From the NCBI GenBank assembly GCA_947474875.1, contig CANJKY010000305.1, positions 1 through 5,580 on the forward strand: a DNA stretch of 5,580 bases. The letters run 5' to 3'. Shown piece by piece: positions 1 through 5,544 of this stretch. The first letter of the stretch is position 1. Each line of letters starts with the position of its first letter. The translations under genes were made by a program, and so were the position numbers. The DNA is from Gemmataceae bacterium (lineage in GTDB: Bacteria; Planctomycetota; Planctomycetia; Gemmatales; Gemmataceae). The notes below the pieces were generated by a model that saw nothing but the letters and a program-made list of their open reading frames with translations, had not been told where the DNA came from and ran no database searches.

Positions 1-294
1 CGGGAGGGCTGTACCCGCCGGACGGGGGGGCACACACCTCCTACGCCCCCGAAACTGCCTGTTTTTCCCCGGTTTGGGGTGTTATTATTCTGTCTGACGC
101 ACGGTACGCCAAGCAGAATCCCAAATCTTCCCCCAGAGTTTAATATTTGCCCAGAGCGTAATTTCGCTCGGACGCGGGCCGGCAGAATCCCTTCAATCGG
201 TCAACTCCCCCCAGTCGGACTGCCGATGGGACTCCCGAGGTGAACCCGTCGCCGGCCGGCGGGTTCCGATCCCGGTGTCGGGCGGGGGGCGATC
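1..294. other. AT-richer non-coding leader upstream of the first gene
   Basis: No convincing gene is seen here. The stretch at about 60-165 is clearly richer in A/T than the rest of the window, as expected of a promoter region. Possible forward -10 boxes are TATTAT at 83-88 and TTTAAT at 139-144, each one mismatch from TATAAT, but neither has a good -35 box at the right distance. Short direct repeats are present: GCAGAATCCC at 113-122 and 182-191, and CCCAGAG at 132-138 and 150-156. A weak hairpin (GGGGGC 26-31 with GCCCCC 45-50) is followed by five T at 62-66 and could be the remnant of a terminator. A 7-bp hairpin (GAACCCG 242-248 with CGGGTTC 260-266) lies just before the first start codon. 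Confidence 0.5.
84..112 (-). promoter_or_regulatory. Candidate divergent sigma70-type promoter
   Basis: Read on the minus strand, TTGGCG (plus positions 112-107) and AATAAT (89-84) are separated by exactly 17 bp. They match the consensus at 4/6 and 5/6 positions. Further along the same strand is AGGAGG (42-37), followed by GTG codons at 35-33 and 33-31 that stay open to the window edge. This could be the start of a divergent gene, but the spacing from AGGAGG to either GTG (1 or 3 nt) is shorter than usual. The call is speculative. Confidence 0.25.
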
Positions 295-1077
295 ATGCGG
301 CGGGCGGCCCTGTTGTTGGCGGGGTTCGGTCTGGCCCTGACGGGCTGCCGACTGGCCCATTCCGCCGCCCACGTGCTGATCAACGAGCCGATCGAGTACC
401 TCGACGAGAAGAAGGTGACCGCCCACCTGCGGAAGGACGGGCGGAAACTGCTGCGGGAGTGGTGCGGGCACCACCACAAGACGGTGTCCGAGGACTTCGA
501 GGACGGGTTCGAGGACGGGTACGCCGACTACCTGGAGCGCGGCGGGGTGGCCACCCCGCCGGCCGTGCCGCCGCTCAAGTACCGCCGCAGCCACTTCCTC
601 AACCCGGACGGGCACGCCCGGGTGCGGGACTACTTCGCCGGGTTCCAGGCCGGGGTGGACATGGCCGCGGCCAGCGGCCGGCGGGAGTACCTGACCGTCC
701 CTGTCCTGATCCCGGACCCGCCGCCCGACCAGCCGGTGAACGTCCGCCAGACCCCGGCCGAGCAGTGCCGGCCGCCCGCCCCGCCCCCGCCGAGCGAGGT
801 GCTCCCGCCGCCGCGACCGACCGAGCAGCCGGCGGCCGGGCTGGCGGCGCCGGCACGGCCGCTCCTGACTCAGCCCTTGCCATCGGGAGTGCATGCGTCG
901 GCCGAGGTGCCGCCGCTGCCGGCGGCCGAGGGGCCGCCCAAGACCGACACCCCGGCGGGCGACCCGCCGCCCGCCGCCGGGTCGCCCGCGGTCGACCTCG
1001 ACCCTCCGACCGACGGCGGCTTCCGGCGGCGGGTGCCGCCGCTGGTCGACACCCCGCGGAAGCCCGGCCGCGACTGA
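295..1077 (+). CDS. Proline-rich lipoprotein of unknown function with GF/GY motifs
   Basis: This 260-residue protein has a short lipoprotein signal: two Arg, a hydrophobic run at residues 4-16 and the lipobox L15-T-G-C18. The mature protein is therefore predicted to begin at Cys18 and be lipid-anchored. Residues about 30-140 form the conserved-looking part, including W56-C57, DFEDGFEDGY (67-76), a YRRSHFLNPDGHARVRDYF segment (96-114) and FAGFQAGVD (114-122). The spacing F-x(1-2)-G-F-x2-G occurs twice, suggesting an internal repeat. Residues about 139-260 are rich in Pro and Ala and probably disordered. I recall similar GF/GY proteins in planctomycete genomes, annotated only as hypothetical. 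The ATG at 295 was chosen because it directly precedes the signal peptide; upstream is only a G-rich run, not a clear Shine-Dalgarno. The export lipoprotein gene follows after 40 nt, so a shared envelope role is possible. Function is unknown. Confidence 0.8.
   Translation: MRRAALLLAGFGLALTGCRLAHSAAHVLINEPIEYLDEKKVTAHLRKDGRKLLREWCGHHHKTVSEDFEDGFEDGYADYLERGGVATPPAVPPLKYRRSHFLNPDGHARVRDYFAGFQAGVDMAAASGRREYLTVPVLIPDPPPDQPVNVRQTPAEQCRPPAPPPPSEVLPPPRPTEQPAAGLAAPARPLLTQPLPSGVHASAEVPPLPAAEGPPKTDTPAGDPPPAAGSPAVDLDPPTDGGFRRRVPPLVDTPRKPGRD
496..519 (+). repeat. Perfect 12-bp tandem duplication within the lipoprotein gene
   Basis: TTCGAGGACGGG occurs twice back to back (496-507 and 508-519), encoding FEDG-FEDG at residues 68-75. 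Identity at every base, third positions included, suggests a recent in-frame slippage duplication or strong codon constraint. It creates the GF..GY pattern of this protein. Confidence 0.8.
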
Positions 1078-1086
1078 CGCGGCCGG
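1064..1086 (+). other. GC hairpin spanning the lipoprotein stop codon
   Basis: CCGGCCGCG (1064-1072) pairs perfectly with CGCGGCCGG (1078-1086) around a 5-nt loop, ACTGA, that contains the TGA stop. No T-run follows, so it is not a classical intrinsic terminator. It could act as an mRNA 3' stabiliser, an attenuator or a translational-coupling element before the export gene. In DNA this GC-rich some chance of such a hairpin is expected. Confidence 0.4.
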
Positions 1087-1117
1087 TTCCGCCCGGTCTC
1101 GCCCCATTGGATTTCGG

Positions 1118-2371
1118 ATGACCGCCATGCCCCGCCGATTGCTCGCCCTGGTGTTGCTCGCCGCCGTGTTGTCCGGCGGGTGTGCGGCGATCACCAACCC
1201 GGTGGCGGACGGCATCCCGGTGCGGCGGCTGCCGGCCGAGGTGCTCGGGCGGTCGAAGGCCGAACTGCACCCCATCCCGTTCACCGTGCTCAAGCAGCGG
1301 GAGGCGGACAAGTACCTGCTGGACCGGGGGGACACGCTGGCCATCGTGGCCGACAACATCATCGCCCCGCCGAACATCCAGCCGCCGGTGTCGCTGCCCG
1401 ACCCGATGAACCCGACCGCCGCCGTCGGCTACCCGACGCCGGTCGGGGACGACGGCAGCATCAGCCTGCCCGGCCTGCCGCCGATCAAGGTGAAGGGGAA
1501 GACGCTGGCCGAGGTGGAGGAGCTGATCAAGGACACGGCCAGCGGGAAGAACGGCGGGCCGGACCTGGTGAAGCGGGACAAGGCGCGGGTGACGGTGCAG
1601 CTGCTCCGCAAGCGGACGTACAGCGTGACGGTGGTGCGGGAGGACACTCAGCCGGTGCCGCTCACCGGGGCGGGCGGGGCGATCCTCGGCACGAACAAGC
1701 GGGGGAACGGGTACACCCTGCGGCTGCAGGCCGGGGAGAACGACGTGCTGCGGGCGCTGAACGCCACCGGCGGGCCGCCCGGCCTGGACGCCAAGAACGA
1801 GATCATCATCGAGCACGCCGACCCGGCCCGTCCGACCACCCGCATCCCGCTCCGGCTGTACCCGGAGCAGCACCTGGACCTGTGCGAGGACGACGTCATC
1901 CTGCGGGACGGGGACGTGGTGAAGATCGAGTCCCGGGACACGTCCACCGAGGTGTTCTACGCCGCCGGGGTGGCCGGCTCCCGCCAGTTCAGCCTGCCGC
2001 GGGACTACGACCTGGACGTGCTCCAGGCGCTCACCCTGGTCGGCGCGCCGATCGCCAACGGCGGGTTCACCCAGAACGCGTTCGTCGCCCAGGCGGTGAA
2101 CAGCGGGATGGGGAACCCGTCGCCCGCCCTGCTCACCGTCCTGCGGCCGCTGGGCAACGGCCGGCAGATCCCCATCCGGGTGGACCTGAACCTGGCCCTC
2201 AAGGACCCGCGGGAGCGGATCCGGGTGATGCCCGGCGACGTGCTGGTCATGCAGGAACGCCCCGGCGACGCCGTCGTCCGCTACCTGAGCCAGACCATCC
2301 GGTTCAACACCGCCGTGCAGACGTTCCGGGGCGGGGACGTGACCCAGAGCATCAACGGCGGGAACCCGTAA
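1118..2371 (+). CDS. Polysaccharide biosynthesis/export (Wza-type) lipoprotein
   Basis: This 417-residue protein resembles outer-membrane polysaccharide export proteins (Poly_export plus SLBB domains). After a signal peptide (RRLLALVLLAAVL, residues 6-18) a Cys at 22 in SGGC is the likely lipidation site, although the -3 position is Ser rather than the usual Leu. Next comes an 'ITNPVADGIPVRRLP' segment (25-39) that I associate with planctomycete members. The Poly_export part spans about 64-163: YLLDRGDTLAI (66-76), DDGSISLPGLPPIKVKGKT (111-129), then AEVEELI and ARVTVQLL. SLBB-like parts follow at about 165-235 (with YTLRLQAGENDVLRALNATGG) and 278-345 (EVFYAAGVAGSRQFSLP, then DLDVLQALTLVGAP). 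No C-terminal amphipathic helix like that closing the E. coli Wza pore is obvious. ATG 1118 and ATG 1127 both precede the signal peptide; neither has a strong ribosome-binding site. The frame stays open back to 893, but that part overlaps the previous gene and has no signal character. No kinase, flippase or glycosyltransferase genes are in view. Confidence 0.85.
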   Translation: MTAMPRRLLALVLLAAVLSGGCAAITNPVADGIPVRRLPAEVLGRSKAELHPIPFTVLKQREADKYLLDRGDTLAIVADNIIAPPNIQPPVSLPDPMNPTAAVGYPTPVGDDGSISLPGLPPIKVKGKTLAEVEELIKDTASGKNGGPDLVKRDKARVTVQLLRKRTYSVTVVREDTQPVPLTGAGGAILGTNKRGNGYTLRLQAGENDVLRALNATGGPPGLDAKNEIIIEHADPARPTTRIPLRLYPEQHLDLCEDDVILRDGDVVKIESRDTSTEVFYAAGVAGSRQFSLPRDYDLDVLQALTLVGAPIANGGFTQNAFVAQAVNSGMGNPSPALLTVLRPLGNGRQIPIRVDLNLALKDPRERIRVMPGDVLVMQERPGDAVVRYLSQTIRFNTAVQTFRGGDVTQSINGGNP

Positions 2372-2382
2372 CCCCGCGACGG

Positions 2383-2432
2383 GCCGCGAGTCGGAGACGA
2401 GAATGCCATCGCGCTCGTCCCCGACTCGCGGC
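2383..2432 (+). terminator. 50-bp imperfect palindrome after the export gene
   Basis: GCCGCGAGTCGG (2383-2394) pairs with CCGACTCGCGGC (2421-2432). After one A:C mismatch, GACGAG (2396-2401) pairs with CTCGTC (2414-2419), leaving a 12-nt loop. This is a 19-position stem with a single mismatch, beginning 12 nt after the TAA stop. No T-tract follows, so it would be a U-less terminator or mRNA-end stabiliser. Its right arm ends where the -35 region of the next promoter would lie, so an operator role is an alternative. It shares only a GCCGCGA core with the mutM palindrome. Confidence 0.5.
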
Positions 2433-2450
2433 AAACCTGGACTGTTCGGC

Positions 2451-2456
2451 TATAAT
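2451..2456 (+). promoter_or_regulatory. TATAAT -10 box for the FHA gene
   Basis: A perfect TATAAT occurs 34 nt before the ATG at 2491, in a sequence where A/T hexamers are rare. A transcript would start near 2463 and have a short leader. No recognisable -35 box occurs 16-18 bp upstream (the bases are GCGGCA-like), so either an activator assists or the box is fortuitous. The preceding hairpin fits the end of one transcription unit and the start of another. Confidence 0.5.
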
Positions 2457-2490
2457 TCCCACACCTCCTTCGTCGACCGCCCCCGGTTCC

Positions 2491-3984
2491 ATGAGCCTCA
2501 CCGTCTGGCTGACCGTCCGGCAGGCCCGCGAGGCGCTCCGCACCGGCCGCCCGGAGGTGGCCCGCAAGCTGCTCGACCCGTTCGTGTCGCACGGGCACAA
2601 GCGGGCGGTGGCGGCGGTGCCGGAGGTGGCCCGCGGGTACCGGCTGCGGGGCGAACAGGCCCTCCGCCGGGACGACCCGAACGCCGCCTGGGACGACCTG
2701 CTCGCCGCCGAATCTTTGGCCCCGACCGACCCGGACGCCGCCGCCCTGCGGGCCACGCTCACCAAACTCGGGCTGGCCGAGTGCCGCGCCGCCCTGCTGG
2801 CCGGCAACCCGTTGCACGCCCTGCACACCCTCGCGCGGCTGAAGCAGCGGACCGCCTTTCACCCCGAATTCGAAGGGTTCGAGTCGGCCGCCCGCGAGTG
2901 GGTGCTGGCCATCGAACTGGCCGACCGCGGCGACTTCCCGGCGGCGGCCGCCGCCCTGGACCGCGGCAAGAGCCGGGTGCGGCCGGACGTGGCCGCCGCG
3001 TTCGAGCGGTTCGCCGCCGACCTGACCCGGCGGTACGACCGCTGCCGGTCGGCGGTGGACCGGCTGTACCAGGCGGCCGAGCGGCACGGGTGGACGGACG
3101 TGCTGCGGGCGGCGGACGAGGTGGCCGAGGTGGCCCCGGACCACCGTGAGGTGCGGAACATGAAAGCCCGCGCCTGGGCCGCCTTGCAGTCCGGTGGCGG
3201 GAATGGGGTGCCGGCCCCGTCGTCGCACGCCGGCGAGGTGGTCGAACTGGCGTGGTCGCCGACCCGCACGGTCGATCCGGCGCCGTTCGCCCCGACGATG
3301 ACGTACCCGATCGCCCGCCCCGCCTCGGTTGCGGCGGCACCGGCCCCGCAGTCGGCTCGCCCGGTCAGTTCGCCGGGCGTGCCGGTCGGACTGCCGAAGC
3401 GGTTCGTGCTGTGGATCGACGGGGTGGGCGGGTATCTGGTATGCCTGGGCCAGCGGGTCGGGTTCGGGCAGGCGACGGCGAACGGGCCGGTGGACGTGCC
3501 GCTGTTCGCCGACGTGTCCCGGTTGCACGCCGAGCTCACCCGCGACGCCGAGGGGTACGTGCTCGAGTCCGGGCGGGAGGTGGCGGTGAACGGGCGGGCG
3601 GCGACGCGGGCGGTGCTGGCCGACGGCGACCGGGTGACGCTCGGGTCCACCTGCCAGTTCGTGTTCCGCCTGCCGGTGGCCATCAGCCCGTCCGCCCGGC
3701 TGGAACTGGTGAGCGGGCACCGCCTGCCGCTGGCGGTGGACGGCGTCCTGCTGATGGCCGAGAACCTGATCCTCGGGCCGGAGGCGGCCGCCCACGTCCA
3801 CATGCCGGACGCGGCCGGGAACGTGGTGCTGTACCGCACCCGCGACGGGCTGGGCATCCGCTGCCCGGGCGCGTTCCAGGTCGACGGCCGGCCGCACAAG
3901 GACCGCGGCGGGCTGCCCATCCCGTGCTGCGTCACCGCCGACAGCTTCAGTTTCACCGCCGAGCCGGTCGGCCCGCGGGTGTGA
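2491..3984 (+). CDS. TPR-like/FHA-domain protein
   Basis: This 497-residue protein has no signal peptide or membrane segment and is probably cytoplasmic. Residues 1 to about 240 are Ala/Leu/Arg-rich paired helices resembling tetratricopeptide repeats (VRQAREALRTGRPEVARKLL at 9-28; similar units follow). A Pro/Ala/Ser-rich linker covers about 245-300. Residues about 304-395 form an FHA-like domain: RFVLWIDGVGGYLV, then S343-R-L-H346-A-E-L (the conserved SxxH core) and V366-N367-G368. FHA domains normally bind phosphothreonine peptides. Here the usual 'GR' Arg is replaced ('GFGQ'), which questions phosphopeptide binding. Residues about 408-490 look like a second, diverged FHA-like fold (NLILGPEAAAHVHMPD, DGLGIRCPG, QVDGRP, DSFSFTAEPV) lacking the Ser/His pair. 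The ATG at 2491 has no Shine-Dalgarno; the frame is open upstream but without protein-like sequence, and the TATAAT at 2451 supports this start. A role reading Ser/Thr kinase signals is inference from the family. Confidence 0.8.
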   Translation: MSLTVWLTVRQAREALRTGRPEVARKLLDPFVSHGHKRAVAAVPEVARGYRLRGEQALRRDDPNAAWDDLLAAESLAPTDPDAAALRATLTKLGLAECRAALLAGNPLHALHTLARLKQRTAFHPEFEGFESAAREWVLAIELADRGDFPAAAAALDRGKSRVRPDVAAAFERFAADLTRRYDRCRSAVDRLYQAAERHGWTDVLRAADEVAEVAPDHREVRNMKARAWAALQSGGGNGVPAPSSHAGEVVELAWSPTRTVDPAPFAPTMTYPIARPASVAAAPAPQSARPVSSPGVPVGLPKRFVLWIDGVGGYLVCLGQRVGFGQATANGPVDVPLFADVSRLHAELTRDAEGYVLESGREVAVNGRAATRAVLADGDRVTLGSTCQFVFRLPVAISPSARLELVSGHRLPLAVDGVLLMAENLILGPEAAAHVHMPDAAGNVVLYRTRDGLGIRCPGAFQVDGRPHKDRGGLPIPCCVTADSFSFTAEPVGPRV

Positions 3985-4009
3985 CGCCCCACCCTTCGAC
4001 CCACCCTAC

Positions 4010-4014
4010 GAGGA
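4010..4014 (+). promoter_or_regulatory. Ribosome-binding site of the SIS gene
   Basis: GAGGA ends 7 nt before the ATG at 4022. This spacing favours that start over the in-frame GTG at 4031 and ATG at 4037. Confidence 0.6.
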
Positions 4015-4021
4015 CGGACTG

Positions 4022-4615
4022 ATGATCGGCGTGCGGATGACCCCGACCGAGTACCTGAAGCGGATGGGCGAGGAACTGCTCCGCATCGACCCGGCGCAGG
4101 TGAGGCTGCTGGCGGATCAGATGTGGCAGCGGTACCAGGCCGGGCGGTTCATCTTCCTCATCGGCAACGGCGGCAGCGGGTCGAACGCCTCCCACTTCTG
4201 CGAGGACGTGGGCAAGGGGTCGCTCAAGCTGCCGGACGACCTGAGCAACGACGGCAAGAAGCGGTTCCGCATCGTCAGCCTGACGGACAACACCCCGTAC
4301 ATCCTGGCGTGGGGGAACGACGAGGGGTTCGACCGGGTGTTCGTCGAGCAGTTGCGGAACCTGGCCAGCCCCGGTGACCTGCTCATCGCCATCAGCGGCA
4401 GCGGGAACAGCAAGAACATCCTGGCGGCGGTGGAGTGGGCGAACCGGAACGGGCTGACCACGTTCGGCTGCACCGGGTACACCGGCGGCAAGCTCCAGTC
4501 GCTGGCGCACCACAACCTGCACGTCCCGCTGGACGACATGGGGATCGTGGAGACGGTCCATTTGGCCGCGTTCCACTGGGTGGTGGACGACCTGCACCGC
4601 CGCACCTCGATGTGA
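4022..4615 (+). CDS. SIS-domain protein, GmhA-like sugar-phosphate isomerase
   Basis: This 197-residue protein is close in length to E. coli GmhA (192), which converts sedoheptulose 7-phosphate to D-glycero-D-manno-heptose 7-phosphate for LPS and S-layer sugars. The sugar-isomerase fold is evident: FIFLIGNGGSGSNASHF (43-59), the Ser-rich phosphate-binding segment SGSGNS (125-130), GYTGGKL (152-158) and VETVHLAAFHW (176-186). H58 and H185 correspond to E. coli H61 and H180. At the E. coli catalytic Glu65 position my hand alignment gives D62, preceded by E61, and E. coli Q172 aligns with E177. It therefore looks like the 'SLTDNxP..AWxND' subfamily often annotated as SIS domain or phosphoheptose isomerase, and exact substrate cannot be assigned. 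It begins 37 nt after the FHA gene and ends 21 nt before mutM, suggesting cotranscription. No other heptose genes (kinase, phosphatase, transferase) are visible. Confidence 0.85.
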   Translation: MIGVRMTPTEYLKRMGEELLRIDPAQVRLLADQMWQRYQAGRFIFLIGNGGSGSNASHFCEDVGKGSLKLPDDLSNDGKKRFRIVSLTDNTPYILAWGNDEGFDRVFVEQLRNLASPGDLLIAISGSGNSKNILAAVEWANRNGLTTFGCTGYTGGKLQSLAHHNLHVPLDDMGIVETVHLAAFHWVVDDLHRRTSM

Positions 4616-4626
4616 CCTGACCCCGC

Positions 4627-4631
4627 GGAGG
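4627..4631 (+). promoter_or_regulatory. Ribosome-binding site of mutM
   Basis: GGAGG lies 5 nt before the GTG at 4637. This supports a GTG start that leaves Pro at position 2, as the enzyme's chemistry requires. Confidence 0.65.
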
Positions 4632-4636
4632 CCGCC

Positions 4637-5509
4637 GTGCCCGAACTGCCCGAGGTGGAGACCGTCGTCCGCGACCTGCGGCCGCTGCTGGTCGGGCGGA
4701 CGATTGAAGCGATGTGGGCCGGCCCGGCCAAGCTGCGGCGGGCGTGGAAGCGGGCATGGGGCGGGCAGGTCGTCGGCTCGACGGTGGCGGGGGTGAACAG
4801 GCGGGGGAAGTGGATCATCGTCAGCTTGGTTAGCCGCGACCCAACGGGGAGCGAGAAGACCCCCGCGCTCCCCGTTGGGTCGCGGCTAACCGCCACCCTG
4901 CTGGTCCACCTGGGCATGACCGGCCAGTTCACCGTGGCCCCGACCGCCGACCCGCTCGCCACCCACACGCACTTCACCTTCGACCTGGATGACGGCAACC
5001 AGCTTCGGTACCGCGACGCCCGCCGCTTCGGCAGCGTCGAGTGGTTCCCGCCCGGCACGGACGTGGAAGCACACCTGGGCGAGAAACTCGGCCCGGAGCC
5101 GTTCGGCCTGCCGGCCCAGCCGTTCCGCGACGCGGTGCGGGCGTCGAAGCGGACGCTGAAGGCCATCCTCCTGGACCAGTCCGTTGTGGCCGGGGTGGGG
5201 AACATCTACGCCGACGAGAGCCTGCACCGGGCGAGGCTGCACCCCGAGACCCGCGGGGCGGACCTGACCGAGACCGAGTGCGACCGGCTGCGGAAGGCGA
5301 TCGAGGCGGTGCTGACGCGGGCGATTGAGAGCCGCGGCAGCACCATCCGGGATTACGTCGGCGGGTCCGGGATGCGGGGCGGGTTCCAGAACGAATTTGC
5401 GGTGTACGGCCGCGGTGGGGAAGGGTGCCCGAAGTGCGGGGCGGAGATCGCGGTGCGGCGGGTGGCCGGGCGGAGCAGCCACTTCTGCCCGGCGTGCCAG
5501 CGGCGGTAG
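4637..5509 (+). CDS. mutM: Formamidopyrimidine-DNA glycosylase (Fpg/MutM) with a palindromic insert
   Basis: This is the base-excision repair enzyme that removes 8-oxoguanine and formamidopyrimidines and nicks the abasic site. The 290-residue protein starts PELPEVETV at residue 2; after Met removal, Pro2 is the Schiff-base nucleophile and Glu3 the acid. Other landmarks are K58 (E. coli K57), HLGMTG with M94 (void-filling Met74), RRFG with R130 and F131 (strand insertion), the helix-two-turn-helix segment QSVVAGVGNIYADE (181-194, N189), and a C-terminal zinc finger with C264, C267, C284 and C287 plus R279. All key residues are present, so activity is expected. E. coli Fpg has 269 residues; the 21-residue excess matches residues 65-85, encoded by a palindrome at 4828-4891. 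The insert sits between the K58 strand and the HLGMTG strand, at the position of a short turn in E. coli (LPEGW), so the fold can plausibly tolerate it. The gene starts with GTG 21 nt after the SIS gene. Confidence 0.95.
   Translation: MPELPEVETVVRDLRPLLVGRTIEAMWAGPAKLRRAWKRAWGGQVVGSTVAGVNRRGKWIIVSLVSRDPTGSEKTPALPVGSRLTATLLVHLGMTGQFTVAPTADPLATHTHFTFDLDDGNQLRYRDARRFGSVEWFPPGTDVEAHLGEKLGPEPFGLPAQPFRDAVRASKRTLKAILLDQSVVAGVGNIYADESLHRARLHPETRGADLTETECDRLRKAIEAVLTRAIESRGSTIRDYVGGSGMRGGFQNEFAVYGRGGEGCPKCGAEIAVRRVAGRSSHFCPACQRR
4828..4891. repeat. 64-bp perfect-arm palindromic element inside mutM
   Basis: The left arm (4828-4853, beginning GGTTAGCCGCGACCCA) is the exact reverse complement of the right arm (4866-4891 less one flanking base; 26 pairs from 4828:4891 to 4853:4866). 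The loop is about 12 nt. In the mutM frame, codons 65-85 (4829-4891, 63 nt) read VSRDPTGS, EKTPA, LPVGSRLT. The other two forward frames are closed by TAG at 4831 and TAA at 4887, so only one frame is usable. Loss of the segment would leave the family's usual length. The arm core recurs in the palindrome at the right edge. It is interpreted as an inserted mobile palindromic repeat; origin by local duplication/inversion is an alternative. Confidence 0.85.
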
Positions 5510-5510
5510 G

Positions 5511-5544
5511 GTGGGTCCGGCGGCGGTGAGCCGCCGTGACCCAC
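5511..5544 (+). other. Alternative hairpin just after mutM
   Basis: GTGGGTC (5511-5517) can pair with GACCCAC (5538-5544), and inside it CGGCGG (5521-5526) with CCGCCG (5531-5536) around a TGAG loop. It begins 2 nt after the mutM stop and shares its right half with the left arm of the larger palindrome, so the two structures exclude each other. Confidence 0.45.

Noticed and set aside
893..1117. Longer N-terminus for the export lipoprotein
   Set aside because: The extension overlaps the upstream gene out of frame, is Arg/Pro-rich, and would bury the signal peptide that starts right after ATG 1118/1127.
599..2434. Long minus-strand open frames across the lipoprotein and export genes
   Set aside because: They run opposite genes with clear signal peptides and domains, and their translations are low-complexity Arg/Pro/Gly/His text, as expected from GC-rich codon shadows.
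2460..2470. CACACCTCCTT, a perfect Shine-Dalgarno complement, suggesting a minus-strand gene (a similar 10-mer is at 33-42)
   Set aside because: No start codon at a useful distance leads to a protein-like frame on the minus strand; the short frame only reads antisense across the palindrome and the export gene's end.
1180..2490. Upstream extension of the FHA gene frame
   Set aside because: The frame is open by composition only; it overlaps the export gene, and the TATAAT promoter and ATG at 2491 mark a better start.
2281..3897. 538-codon minus-strand open frame opposite the FHA gene
   Set aside because: No recognisable domain; composition is typical of an antisense shadow, while the forward frame has FHA motifs.
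4828..4891. mutM as a frameshifted or broken pseudogene
   Set aside because: The frame is intact from GTG to TAG, the insert is exactly 63 nt in phase, and all active-site, H2TH and zinc residues are present.
4117..5205. 362-codon minus-strand frame opposite the SIS and mutM genes
   Set aside because: Antisense shadow of two well-supported genes; useful only because it shows that the palindrome stays open on the other strand.
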